Part shown: piece by piece, positions 27,797 to 36,072 of the stretch
Layout: each line of letters starts with the position of its first letter
Numbering within the stretch: the first letter of the stretch is position 1
Assembly: GCF_014696135.1 (NCBI RefSeq)
Contig: NZ_JACJPP010000013.1
Coordinates: forward strand, 310,001 to 374,000
Source: Nodosilinea sp. FACHB-141
Lineage (GTDB): Bacteria; Cyanobacteriota; Cyanobacteriia; Phormidesmidales; Phormidesmidaceae
Length of the DNA: 64,000 nt
Reading direction: 5' to 3'
Translations under genes and position numbers: made by a program
The notes under the pieces: generated by a model
Databases searched by the model: none
Seen by the model: the letters and a program-made list of their open reading frames with translations, nothing else
What the model was told of the DNA's origin: nothing

Positions 27797-27846
27797 GACA
27801 AAAAATTGCCGCTGGAGGCGTTTAAGCGTCCCCAACGGCAATTTTA
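27797..27846 (-). terminator. Rho-independent terminator of rplI
   Basis: Read on the minus strand, AAAATTGCCG and CGGCAATTTTTT form the outer arms, with further GGGGACGC/GCCTCC pairing inside, followed by a T-tract (revcomp of the A-run at 27799-27805). It lies about 50 bp after the rplI stop. Confidence 0.8.
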
Positions 27847-27897
27847 ATGTCAATACTGTATGTCCCGTGGTTTACCCAAGCAGGAGATCAGCCCAGT

Positions 27898-28356
27898 TTA
27901 TTCGGCAACAACCCGCAGGTTGACAACAGCAGTCACTTCGGGGTGTAGCTTCACTTCAGCCTGGTATTCGCCCAACTTGTTGATGTCGGGGAGCGAAATA
28001 TCGCGGCGATCGACTTCTTTGTCCGCTAGCGACTTGATCACGTCGGCCACATCGGCAGAGGTGACGGTACCAAAAATGGCTTCGTTTTCACCCACAGGCT
28101 TTTGAATGGTGAACATGCCGATGGTGGTTAACGCCGTCTTGGTGGCTTCGGCCTCCTGCTTGATCTCTAGCAGCCGCTGCTTTTGCGCCTCGCGCCGACG
28201 CTCTACCTGCTTTAGCACGCCGGGGGTAGTGCGCACCGCTTTCCCGTTGGGGATAAGATAATTACGTGCATAGCCAGGGGCCACATCTACCAAGTCGCCG
28301 TTGTAGCCCAGCTTGCGAACATCTTCTGTGAGAACTACCTGTACCCGTTTTGCCAT
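27898..28356 (-). CDS. rplI: 50S ribosomal protein L9
   Basis: L9 binds 23S rRNA at the base of the L1 stalk. The 152-residue protein has the N-terminal domain signature [20 protein letters not shown] and the long connecting helix ([20 protein letters not shown]). The C-terminal domain begins [20 protein letters not shown]. The length is typical. ATG at 28356 is the only sensible start. It is divergent from the LapA-like gene. Confidence 0.97.
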   Translation of the reverse strand: MAKRVQVVLTEDVRKLGYNGDLVDVAPGYARNYLIPNGKAVRTTPGVLKQVERRREAQKQRLLEIKQEAEATKTALTTIGMFTIQKPVGENEAIFGTVTSADVADVIKSLADKEVDRRDISLPDINKLGEYQAEVKLHPEVTAVVNLRVVAE

Positions 28357-28447
28357 GATTTTTCTCGTATAGCCCAGTTGACTATACTACCCAAAGGCGT
28401 TGTCTCTTGGCAACCCTTCCCCGTCGCCCCACAACCTACCCTGGCCC

Positions 28448-28690
28448 ATGATTAGACTTGTGTTTGCCCTGGTACCCGCGGTCTGGGTGATCGCGATCGC
28501 CATCATCGCCGTGCAAAACGCCACCCCTGTCTCCATTCAATTGCTGACCCTGCAATCGATCGCGATTCCCTTTGGGGTGCTGCTAGCCTTTTGTGTCGCC
28601 GCCGGTATGGTGGCCGCCGCCCTGGTGCTGCTGGTGCTAGGAGGAAATCCCCTGCGAGCACCTCGCCGTCAAAAAAGGTCTGAGCCGTAG
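28448..28690 (+). CDS. Small LapA-domain (DUF1049) membrane protein
   Basis: An 80-residue protein starting at MIRLVFALVPAVW (ATG 28448); the frame is open upstream, but those codons look like leader. Two hydrophobic helices (FALVPAVWVIAIAIIAVQN and FGVLLAFCVAAGMVAAALVLL) flank the conserved QNATPVSIQLL segment typical of lipopolysaccharide-assembly protein A-like (LapA_dom) proteins, and the C-terminus is basic (RAPRRQKR). It is probably an inner-membrane protein with an envelope-related role; the precise function in cyanobacteria is unknown. Confidence 0.78.
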   Translation: MIRLVFALVPAVWVIAIAIIAVQNATPVSIQLLTLQSIAIPFGVLLAFCVAAGMVAAALVLLVLGGNPLRAPRRQKRSEP

Positions 28691-28700
28691 CCCAGACCTT
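28671..28700 (-). terminator. Rho-independent terminator of the S41 protease gene
   Basis: AAGGTCTG (28675-28682) pairs with CAGACCTT (28693-28700) around a 10-nt loop. Read on the minus strand, a TTTTTT tract (28671-28676) follows. The stem overlaps the last codons of the convergent LapA-like gene, so both transcripts may use it. Confidence 0.75.
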
Positions 28701-28731
28701 CGCTCAGTTGAGTTGTCAACCCGTTGTTTGG

Positions 28732-30030
28732 CTAATTGCCCGGTGCCGTCGTGACGCTGTCGCCAGCGCGGGCTTCCTTAATTTCGGTGCTTAACGCTTC
28801 TAATGCCGCCGCATATTGAGGGTCGGCCTCAGTGCCAATAGCCTCGCGATTGGTTGAAAGTTCTTCCTGCTGCTCTTCAGTTAGCTCGATCGAAATGTCG
28901 GGCTCAATGCCAGACTTATTAATATCGGTGCCGTCGGGGGTAAGGTATTTGGCCACCGTAATAGCCACCCCAGAGCCATCGCCCAGGCTGCGCACCGACT
29001 GCACCAGACCCTTGCCGAAGGTGCGAGTGCCCACTAAAACGGCCCGCTCGTTATCTCTCAGGGCCCCTGACAAAATTTCGCTGGCGCTGGCCGAGCCACC
29101 GTCAACCAGCACTACGAGGGGCTTATCGGTCAAGGCGCGGCTGTTGGCGGTTTCTTCGTCCACCACCCCCTGGCGATTCACCGTCGACACAATAATGCCG
29201 CTGTCGATCCACATACGGGCAATGTCAATGCTGGAATACAGCAATCCACCAGGGTTCGAGCGCAGGTCGAGCACGTAGCCGGTCACCCCCTGGCCTTCGA
29301 GATCTTCGATGGCAGCACCCATTTCTTCGGCGGCATTAGCGCTGAACTGGTTGAGGCGAATGTAGCCTACCTGTCCCTCAGGGCCGGCCTGCACGTTGTA
29401 GCGCACTGGGTGAATTTCGATGCGCGCACGCACCATGGAGAATTCCAGTTGTTCTTCGCCCCGGCGCAGGGTGAGGGTAACCTCAGAGCCAACGGTGCCA
29501 CGAATTTTGCTCACTGCATCGTTGAGCTCCATGCCCTCAGTGGATTCGCCATCAATGGCCAAAATCACATCTTGGGGGCGAATGCCTGCATCGAAAGCCG
29601 GGGTGTCTTCGATGGGAGCCACGACGACTATTTCTTTGCTTTCTTCATCCTGAGAGATTTGAATACCGACCCCGGTGAGTTCGCCGGAGGTGTCAATCTG
29701 CATGCTGCGAAACTCTTCAGGATCCATGAAGCGGGTGTAGGGATCCTCCAGCTTTTCTAGCATCTCGCGGATGGCGCCATAGGCCTCTTCCTGGTCGGCG
29801 TAGTTCCGCCCTAGGTAGTCTGTCCGCACCGCATCCCAATCGACCTGGTTAAAGGTGGCATCGACGAAATTGCGGTCAATCAGCTGCCAAACTTGATCAA
29901 TTAGTTCCTTTGGGCTTTCTTCAAAGAAAGCTTTGCTTTGGGACAGGTGAATCCCAGCGCCGGTTACAGTTACCGCCGCCACAGCAACGGCCGTGGCACC
30001 TAGGATCAGTCCGCGCTTTGCAAATGTCAT
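28732..30030 (-). CDS. S41 carboxyl-terminal processing protease (Ctp family)
   Basis: A 432-residue exported protease; the start is MTFAKRGLIL (ATG 30030), with an N-terminal hydrophobic signal or anchor (GATAVAVAAVTVTGAGIHL). A PDZ domain (about 95-190; GELTGVGIQISQDEE, GIRPQDVILAIDG) is followed by the tail-specific protease core. The catalytic Ser/Lys dyad is in GGSASASEILSGAL and GTRFGKG-type context (here GTRTFGKGLVQS). VLDLRSNPGG is also characteristic. Cyanobacteria have several Ctp paralogues: CtpA matures the photosystem II D1 protein, and CtpB/CtpC have other roles. This one is more CtpB/C-like by its N-terminus, but I do not commit to a name. It is probably periplasmic or lumenal. 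Confidence 0.92.
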   Translation of the reverse strand: MTFAKRGLILGATAVAVAAVTVTGAGIHLSQSKAFFEESPKELIDQVWQLIDRNFVDATFNQVDWDAVRTDYLGRNYADQEEAYGAIREMLEKLEDPYTRFMDPEEFRSMQIDTSGELTGVGIQISQDEESKEIVVVAPIEDTPAFDAGIRPQDVILAIDGESTEGMELNDAVSKIRGTVGSEVTLTLRRGEEQLEFSMVRARIEIHPVRYNVQAGPEGQVGYIRLNQFSANAAEEMGAAIEDLEGQGVTGYVLDLRSNPGGLLYSSIDIARMWIDSGIIVSTVNRQGVVDEETANSRALTDKPLVVLVDGGSASASEILSGALRDNERAVLVGTRTFGKGLVQSVRSLGDGSGVAITVAKYLTPDGTDINKSGIEPDISIELTEEQQEELSTNREAIGTEADPQYAAALEALSTEIKEARAGDSVTTAPGN

Positions 30031-30351
30031 GTGTGATATAGGTTCTAGCAGCAAATTACGCCCAATCTAACACACACAATTGAGAAGCAAGGGGAAGATT
30101 TGGTGAGGGTTTTTGCCCCCGTTACTAACGGTAACAATGGGCACTTAGAGGGGGCAACTGAGGAAAAAAGGGGTTCAATACTGTTTTCTAGCAGCGATCG
30201 CTCTAGCGGCAGCAGCGGTCGTTTCTCTAACTACCGTGCCGCCCAGAGTGCCGCGCTATAATCGATCGCGATCCTTTGCAGGCGTTGTCTGTGAAACGCT
30301 AACTCGATGAATCGCTGATCCAAGCCCCAGGCGTTGAGACGTTTAAATCCT
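30031..30351. promoter_or_regulatory. Divergent promoter region; -10 hexamer at 30257
   Basis: A 321-bp region between the divergent protease and response-regulator genes. A perfect TATAAT at 30257-30262 is placed to serve the plus-strand regulator gene, giving a leader of about 80 nt. No good TTGACA lies 17 bp upstream (CCGTGC instead), so an activator may be needed. Confidence 0.4.
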
Positions 30352-31047
30352 ATGGGCACATCTGTCGCCGATCAGGGCACCCACATTTTGCTGGTGGGCA
30401 CCAACGAGGGCCAAATCCGCCAGATGGAGTTTGACCTCCAAGAGTCCGGCTATCATCCCGTAGTGGCCAGCAGTGCTAAGGCAGGCCTTGCCCTAGCGAC
30501 TGAAAGCCACCCGGCGCTAGTTGTGGTCGATCGCCTGCTGGGGGGCGAGTCGGGGCTGGCGCTGTGCCAAACCCTGCGCAGCCAGGGCATCAAGTCGCCG
30601 ATTGTGCTGCTGATGGCTAAAGACAGCCTCGAAGACCGGGTGGCCTGCCTCGAATGCGGCGCTGACGACTACTTTCTCAAACCCTACCGCGCCGACGCCT
30701 TCTTAAAAATTGTGCAGCTCTATTTGCAGTCAGCCCCAGGGGAGGTCGAGCACCTGCGCTTTGGCGATCTGACGCTGGATTTAGACAATCGCCAGGCGCT
30801 GCGGGGCGATCGCGTCATTGAGCTAACAATGAAAGAATTTGAGCTGCTCAGATATATGATGGAACACCCGCGCGAGGTGCTGCCCCGCGAGCAAATTCTT
30901 GAGAATGTTTGGGGCTACGATTTTGTGGGTGAGTCGAACGTGATTGAGGTCTATGTACGCTACCTGAGGCTTAAAATTGACGGCGAAGACGACAAGCGCC
31001 TGATTCAGACTGTGCGGGGTGTGGGGTATGTGCTGCGGGAGAGTTAG
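30352..31047 (+). CDS. OmpR-family response regulator with atypical acidic pocket
   Basis: A 231-residue protein starting at MGTSVADQGTH (ATG 30352; an upstream TTG is less likely). The receiver domain has HILLVGTNEGQIRQ, where the usual acidic pair is GTN, the phosphoacceptor-type Asp in LVVVDRLLGGESG, and the conserved Lys in DDYFLKPYRAD. The C-terminal winged helix is canonical (LTMKEFELLRYMMEHPREVL, NVIEVYVRYLRLKI, IQTVRGVGYVLRES). The layout resembles the cyanobacterial NblR/Rre group, in which some members act without classical phosphorylation. No sensor kinase is adjacent. The regulon cannot be inferred. Confidence 0.88.
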   Translation: MGTSVADQGTHILLVGTNEGQIRQMEFDLQESGYHPVVASSAKAGLALATESHPALVVVDRLLGGESGLALCQTLRSQGIKSPIVLLMAKDSLEDRVACLECGADDYFLKPYRADAFLKIVQLYLQSAPGEVEHLRFGDLTLDLDNRQALRGDRVIELTMKEFELLRYMMEHPREVLPREQILENVWGYDFVGESNVIEVYVRYLRLKIDGEDDKRLIQTVRGVGYVLRES

Positions 31048-31049
31048 TC

Positions 31050-31098
31050 GGTTGGTGAGTGGATGGGTGGACAGGTAGATGGGTGGATGGGTGGGGGC
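31050..31098. repeat. Octamer tandem repeat after the response-regulator gene
   Basis: About five 8-mers of the GATGGGTG/GACAGGTA type begin immediately after the regulator stop codon. Same family as the arrays inside rca and metH, here in non-coding DNA. Confidence 0.8.
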
Positions 31099-31174
31099 CA
31101 ATATTCACCGGGTGAACGACTAGAATGTTAGCGCCCTGGTTGGGTGCCCACAGTTGCATTTCCTGGTTTTTTCC

Positions 31175-31762
31175 ATGTCCTATCGTTTTGCTGGTTTGGC
31201 TTCCCAACGGCTTTATCTATGGCTGCGGCAGGGCATGGCCTTGAGCCTGGTGCTTAGCGCGTTGGTGTTGGGGGCCGGGTGCGGGCCAACCCCCTCCACA
31301 GCTGAGCCACCGTCTACGACCGACAACACCCCATCAACGCCGACTGCCGCCGAAACCCCTATGGCTGATCCTCGCGGCCAACAGCTTGCCGTCACAGCGG
31401 TTACGACCCTGGGCGGTGAAGAGATCTTTCTAGAAGTGGCGACCACACCACAGCAGCAGGCCCTGGGGCTGATGTATCGCGATGCGCTGCCCAGCGATCG
31501 CGGCATGCTGTTTCCCATGGGTCGGCCTCGCCCAGTGAGTTTTTGGATGAAGAATGTGCCAGTGGCGCTGGACATGGTGTTTGTCTACCAGGGGCAGATC
31601 GTAGGTCTGGCGGAGGCACCTCCCTGCACCGCTGATCCTTGCCCCACCTATGGCCCCGGCAATCAGCTAGTGGATCACGTGATTGAGCTGCGGGCCGGGC
31701 GCGCCGCTGAGCTGGGCCTGGCAGCAGGGGATGAGGTTGTGATCAAAGAAGTGGGGGAGTAG
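31175..31762 (+). CDS. DUF192 lipoprotein
   Basis: A 195-residue exported protein starting at MSYRFAGLAS (ATG 31175). The signal region ends in a lipobox-like LGAGC (Cys near 37), followed by a Pro/Ser/Thr-rich linker (about 40-65). The C-terminal ~120 residues are DUF192: ALGLMYRDALPSDRGMLFPM, FWMKNVPVALDMVFV and VDHVIELRAG. DUF192 proteins are small beta-barrel proteins of unknown function, usually periplasmic. It has two extra cysteines in PPCTADPCPTYG that could form a disulfide. It converges on the helicase gene. Confidence 0.87.
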   Translation: MSYRFAGLASQRLYLWLRQGMALSLVLSALVLGAGCGPTPSTAEPPSTTDNTPSTPTAAETPMADPRGQQLAVTAVTTLGGEEIFLEVATTPQQQALGLMYRDALPSDRGMLFPMGRPRPVSFWMKNVPVALDMVFVYQGQIVGLAEAPPCTADPCPTYGPGNQLVDHVIELRAGRAAELGLAAGDEVVIKEVGE

Positions 31763-31853
31763 GGTGCTGTTAGGCCGCAGGCCGGATTGGGTGACCACAC
31801 ATCACCTGTGCTTGGCCATAACGCACTGCTGAAGCATCTCTACGGCAGGAAGA

Positions 31854-33158
31854 TTATTGATACAAAAACAGCCGTTTGGCAGCGCGAGTGAAGGCGACAT
31901 AGCAGAGCTGGTTGCGCTCGATCGCATTGCGGTTAGCGGTCATTGATGGCACATCCACAAACACATCCTGAAAGGTTGAGCCCTGGCTTTTGTGAATGGT
32001 GAGGCTATAGGCGTAGTCAACGGCGTGGAAGCGCTGCTGCAAATCCCAAAATTCCATCCAGCGCTTTTCTTTGGCGAGAAAGTCGAGCCTGGTTTTGAAC
32101 TCGGCCTGGCCCGACTCGTGCAATACCTGCAGGGTCTTGTAGTCGCCGGTTTCGGTCTCGACTTCGAGCATCCACAGGGGCCACTCGCCCTCGCGACCTC
32201 GGGCAATGTTGAGCACCTCGCACTCGGCGGAGGTGGGCAGCACGACCGCCTCTTTTTCTAAACAGGGATTAACGGCGATTAGGCGATCGCCGGGCACAAA
32301 TCGCTTAGCGTTGGGGCCGTAGATGGCGGCGCGAATGGTGTGGTTGAGCTGGGCCACCCGACGGTTAGTGTAGGCCAGGGCGCGCACTTGGTCGGGATTT
32401 TTCTGGTAGGCGGGGCTGGTAAAGGCGCGAATCAGCAGGTCGTGCCAGGCTTGGCGAGGCAGCACAAAGCAGCCTTCGGTGTTGTCGGCGTTGGTGTCGT
32501 TGGCGAAGTGGGGCAGGGCATCGCGCTCCAAGTTGCGGCGAATGTCTTCAGCGATCACGCCGATCGCGCCGCCATAGCGCACCACCTCGGTAAGCTGTGA
32601 CTTGTGAATGATCTGGCGAAAGCAGGCCGACTCAGGCTCGTTGACCGGCGGCAGCTGAGCCGAATCGCCCACGAATAAAATCTGAGTGCCCCGGTACAGG
32701 TTCGACACGGCATTCACCAACAGATCCCATAGCTCCTGGTTGATCATCGAGCATTCGTCGATGATCACTAGGCGGTAGCGATCGATCTGGCTGGCCTGCT
32801 GGCGATCGATCGCAAACACCTGCTTGCCGTTCTCTTCGTCGATTACCGGGCGCAAGCCCAGCAGCTTGCAGCAGGTCATAGCGTCAATATCGAGCCGCCA
32901 CTGGGCCGCCATCGCCGCCAGCACTTTGGTGGCTTTGTTGCTAAAGGCGCTGAGCACAATGGGGCGCTCGTCGCCGCGATCGCGCAGCCCGTTCACAAAC
33001 ACCTGAAGCAGCGTTGTTTTGCCCGTGCCTGCGTAGCCAGTTAGCAAATACAGCTTTTCGGTGCCCTGCACAAAGGCGTCCAGAGCATCCAGAGCGGCCT
33101 CTTGCTCGGCGGTGAGCGCCAGGTCAGCTTTAGCAGATTTGGATGGGGATATAGCCAT
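31854..33158 (-). CDS. Dda/RecD-like SF1B DNA helicase
   Basis: A 434-residue superfamily 1B helicase. Walker A is TGYAGTGKTTLL (about 40-51), the DExx box is VIIDECSMIN, motif III is FVGDSAQLPPVNEPES, and the C-terminal UvrD_C_2 motif VI region includes SLTIHKSQGSTFQDVFVD and LCYVAFTRAAKRLFLY. The size is close to phage T4 Dda and much shorter than cellular RecD, with no nuclease domain. Such helicases act 5' to 3' in replication or recombination. Cyanobacterial relatives are chromosomal and common. No recBC partner is nearby. Confidence 0.87.
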   Translation of the reverse strand: MAISPSKSAKADLALTAEQEAALDALDAFVQGTEKLYLLTGYAGTGKTTLLQVFVNGLRDRGDERPIVLSAFSNKATKVLAAMAAQWRLDIDAMTCCKLLGLRPVIDEENGKQVFAIDRQQASQIDRYRLVIIDECSMINQELWDLLVNAVSNLYRGTQILFVGDSAQLPPVNEPESACFRQIIHKSQLTEVVRYGGAIGVIAEDIRRNLERDALPHFANDTNADNTEGCFVLPRQAWHDLLIRAFTSPAYQKNPDQVRALAYTNRRVAQLNHTIRAAIYGPNAKRFVPGDRLIAVNPCLEKEAVVLPTSAECEVLNIARGREGEWPLWMLEVETETGDYKTLQVLHESGQAEFKTRLDFLAKEKRWMEFWDLQQRFHAVDYAYSLTIHKSQGSTFQDVFVDVPSMTANRNAIERNQLCYVAFTRAAKRLFLYQ

Positions 33159-33334
33159 GGGCAGGGAACAGATGTTCTATCCCAGGTTAGCCTGATTCAC
33201 GGTCTCAGACAGGGGAGACTTCATCCTAGGGCAAGCTTTGGATAACAGCCGCTACAACGCTGGCCAACGCAGGTTTATCGATTTGGCCCTGGGCGACCTG
33301 CATTACTAAGTCGTAGGCGTTGTCTCAAAATTCG

Positions 33335-33390
33335 GCTCTGGCTCCCCTCTCCTCCCTGGGAGAGGGGCTGGGGGAGAGGGCTGCAGGGAC
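33335..33390. repeat. Interspersed CCCCTCTCC...GGAGAGGGG palindrome
   Basis: CCCCTCTCC (33344-33352) and GGAGAGGGG (33359-33367) form a hairpin, flanked by GGGGGAGAGGGC. Two similar elements occur at 62816-62885. It sits between the helicase start and the ispH stop, so it may also act as the ispH terminator. Confidence 0.7.
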
Positions 33391-33411
33391 GTTGTAATCT
33401 ACTAAGTTTTC

Positions 33412-34620
33412 CTAAACCACCGCCATGTCAGCCTTGATAGCAAAGATATGCGCAATGGTTTCTTCAACCGAGCGATCGGGGGTCGAAGCGCCAGAGGTGA
33501 CACCCACAGTAATGGGGCCATCGGGCAGCCAATTTTCCGTCACCGTTAGGTCACCGTGGAGCGGCTTGTGCTCGATGCGGTTGCCGGGGCCAATGCGGCT
33601 GGCGCTGTCTATGTGGTACGAGGGAATGCTGCGATCGATTGCAATCTCTTGCAGGTGGGTGGTGTTTGACGAGTTGTAACCGCCGATCACCACCATCAGA
33701 TCCAGCTTTTCATCTACCAGCTCAAACATGGCATCTTGGCGCTCTTGGGTCGCATCGCAGATGGTGTTGAAGCTGAGGAAGTGGTCGTTGAGGGCCTGGG
33801 GGCCAAATTTCTTCAATATAGTGTGCTCGAAGAGTTTGCCGATTTGCTCGGTTTCGCCTTTGAGCATGGTGGTTTGGTTAGCAACGCCGATGCGATCGAG
33901 GTCGGCATCGGGGTCAAACCCAGGGGAGCAGGCATTGCCAAACTTGGCCATAAACTCGGCTTTGTCGCCACCGTTGAGAATGTAGTCGGCCACGTAGTTG
34001 GCCTGATCTAGATTCAGCACCACCAGGTACTTGCCCGCAAAGGAGCTGGTAGCCACAGTTTCTTCGTGGTTGTACTTGCCGTGGATGATCGAGGTGTGGT
34101 CTCTTTTCTTATGCTTTTCGACCGTGTTCCACACCTTAGAGACCCAGGGGCAGGTGGTGTCAACGATGGTGCAGCCCTTGTCGTTGAGCAACTGCATTTC
34201 CTGCACGCTGGCCCCAAAGGCAGGGAGAATCACCACGTCGCCTTGGCCCACAATAGAGAAGTCTTTCTCGCCATCTACTACTTCAATGAACTCTACCGCC
34301 ATGTCTTTGAGGCGCTGGTTGACGCTGGGGTTGTGGATGATTTCGTTGGTGATCCAGATGCGCTCGGTGGGGAAGTGCTGACGGGTTTCGTAGGCCATGG
34401 CCACTGCCCGCTCGACTCCCCAACAAAAGCCAAAGGACTGGGCCAGCTTGATGGTGACGTTGCCGCGAGTGAGGGTGTACTGGCGATCGCGAATTTCCTG
34501 AATTAGCCCGCTGTTGTACTCGGTCTGCATTTGCCCGGCGACTTCTTCCCCGTGGCCAAACCCCTGGCGAAAGTACTTATCGGAGTGGTTGAGAGAGCGC
34601 TTAAAGGCCTTGGTATCCAT
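33412..34620 (-). CDS. ispH: 4-hydroxy-3-methylbut-2-enyl diphosphate reductase
   Basis: IspH (LytB) is the last enzyme of the MEP pathway, a [4Fe-4S] reductase yielding IPP and DMAPP. The 402-residue protein starts at [13 protein letters not shown] (ATG 34620). Cluster cysteines are in [23 protein letters not shown] and [14 protein letters not shown]; the substrate-binding HNPSVNQRL and the TSGASTPD C-terminal motif are present. The ~70-residue N-terminal extension ([14 protein letters not shown]) is typical of cyanobacterial and plastid IspH. The upstream region carries three 23-bp tandem repeats. A frameshifted copy of the first ~45 codons plus the leader is found at 40495-40720, beyond the mycosporine cluster. 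Confidence 0.96.
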   Translation of the reverse strand: MDTKAFKRSLNHSDKYFRQGFGHGEEVAGQMQTEYNSGLIQEIRDRQYTLTRGNVTIKLAQSFGFCWGVERAVAMAYETRQHFPTERIWITNEIIHNPSVNQRLKDMAVEFIEVVDGEKDFSIVGQGDVVILPAFGASVQEMQLLNDKGCTIVDTTCPWVSKVWNTVEKHKKRDHTSIIHGKYNHEETVATSSFAGKYLVVLNLDQANYVADYILNGGDKAEFMAKFGNACSPGFDPDADLDRIGVANQTTMLKGETEQIGKLFEHTILKKFGPQALNDHFLSFNTICDATQERQDAMFELVDEKLDLMVVIGGYNSSNTTHLQEIAIDRSIPSYHIDSASRIGPGNRIEHKPLHGDLTVTENWLPDGPITVGVTSGASTPDRSVEETIAHIFAIKADMAVV

Positions 34621-34670
34621 TGAGTCTTCACCGGGTGCAGCACATTCTCTAGGATAGCGGGTTGTGTGGA

Positions 34671-34739
34671 GATGCAAACTAGGGGTATTGCCGGATGCAA
34701 ACCAAGTGCATCGCCGGATGCACACCAGGTGCATCGCCG
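34671..34739. repeat. Three 23-bp tandem repeats upstream of ispH
   Basis: Units at 34671-34693, 34694-34716 and 34717-34739. Units 2 and 3 are near-identical and each contains an inverted GATGCA...TGCATC pair, while unit 1 is diverged. They lie 50-120 bp upstream of the ispH start and are absent from the duplicated leader near 40672. Confidence 0.8.
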
Positions 34740-34902
34740 CATAAACCCTTCAAGTTAGCAGCATTATTGTTTGGGATAGAGGGTCATGGGTGGAGGCTTG
34801 GGGTGCGATCGCCCCAGTGAATTTTAATCTTTACCCATAACGTTGGCCAGTTCGCTGCCGATATTGGGAGTAGTTCCCTTGGCAGGCTCACGTCAGGGGT
34901 GC

Positions 34903-35049
34903 TTACGGTCTGACTGTAATGCCCACCGGGCGGCCCTCGTTGTCTAGGTCAATAATTATGTTCTCGTTCAGCCTTTCTGATTCGGCAATGGGGCGATCGA
35001 CCAGGTGAATATATAGAGTGTCGGCATCGGGGGAGTAGGTCAGGTGCAG
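34903..35049 (-). pseudogene. DUF2283-like small protein lacking a standard start
   Basis: The minus strand encodes HLTYSPDADTLYIHLVDRPI followed by AESERLNENIIIDLDNEG and RPVGITVRP-stop. This is a good match to the compact DUF2283 family (consensus YDxEADALYI...VIVDLDxEGxxVGIEV). The only initiator where ATG is expected is CTG (35049-35047), with AGGGGAG upstream; an in-frame TAG precedes it. It is either a CTG-started 48-residue protein or a remnant. DUF2283 genes are often paired with small DUF4258-type genes, none of which is visible. Confidence 0.6.
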
Positions 35050-35325
35050 TGAGTTTCTTCTCCCCTAAGTTGCCGACGGTAAACACGAGTATTGCGATCG
35101 TCTCAGCAATCTCTCCAACGTCTATAAGGCTATAGGGCGATCGCCTCTGTAGGAGGAGCGATCGCGGCAACTGTTACCTTTTGGCCGAAAAGGGAGCACT
35201 CTCGTTAGTGATAAATGACACCCTTTGGGAATGCTAAATTCACTTACTACTTAGTACAGCAGCCTTCCCAAAACCAGCACAGGTTGCCAGCCAAAGCACT
35301 AAATCACCCGCAGTGAGCCGAAACA

Positions 35326-36015
35326 ATGAAAGCAATAGGATACCCTTTTCTTTTAACCGGAATTGGCATGTTGGCGGCCACATTCTTCACATACACAAAT
35401 ACCAACACCTTCCTCAAAGATGCCATCAAAACAGAAGGGACGGTGATAGAGCTGATACGGTCTCAATCAGACGATTCAGTAACTTACCAGCCGGTTGTGG
35501 TTTTTGTTAGCCAAGAAGGCGAAGAAATTGAATTCACCTCGCCGTCAGGCTCTAACCCGCCAAGTTACTCAAAGGGGCAAGCAGTAGAGATTTTTTATCT
35601 GCCAAATAATCCACAGAAAGCTGAAATTAATGAGTTCTTTTCATTGTGGGGTTTGCCAACTATTTTAGGTGCACTAGGCAGCATATTTTCTACAGTTGGC
35701 ACTGGCCTCCTCGTTGTGCCCATGATAAAAGAACGTGAAGAAAAATATTTGAGGCAGCAGGGAACTCCCATTGAGGCCAAATTTAAGAGCATAGACGTTG
35801 ATACTACGGTATCGGTCAATGGAAATCACCCTTTCCGGATCATGACGCAATGGCAGAATCCGTCTACTACAGAGATACACGTATTCAAGAGCAGCTGCTT
35901 ATGGTATGACCCATCCGAATTTATGACAGGTGACTCAATCACCGTGTTTATCGAAAGAGAAAATCCTAAAAAATACTTCGTTGATCTTTCATTTCTTCCC
36001 AAGTTAGCTGAGTAG
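35326..36015 (+). CDS. DUF3592 membrane protein
   Basis: A 229-residue protein. An N-terminal helix (FLLTGIGMLAATFFTYT) precedes a DUF3592 beta domain: KTEGTVIELIRSQSDD, YQPVVVFVSQEGEEIEF, SYSKGQAVEIFYLPNNPQKA. A second membrane helix (GSIFSTVGTGLLVVPMI) follows, and then a second, partly similar domain (PIEAKFKSIDVDTTVSVNG, MTGDSITVFIEREN). The family is widespread in bacteria with no known function. Base composition is more AT-rich than neighbouring core genes, which fits the accessory character of this block. The next gene, mysC, is convergent. Confidence 0.83.
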   Translation: MKAIGYPFLLTGIGMLAATFFTYTNTNTFLKDAIKTEGTVIELIRSQSDDSVTYQPVVVFVSQEGEEIEFTSPSGSNPPSYSKGQAVEIFYLPNNPQKAEINEFFSLWGLPTILGALGSIFSTVGTGLLVVPMIKEREEKYLRQQGTPIEAKFKSIDVDTTVSVNGNHPFRIMTQWQNPSTTEIHVFKSSCLWYDPSEFMTGDSITVFIERENPKKYFVDLSFLPKLAE

Positions 36016-36072
36016 TAAGCCATGCACGGCTTCGAGAAGATTTTACCAAACTGAGTCAGAACCAGCAGATTC

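Noticed and set aside
34671-34739. Repeats upstream of ispH as a CRISPR or integron site
   Set aside because: Only three contiguous 23-bp units without spacers, and no cas or integrase genes nearby.
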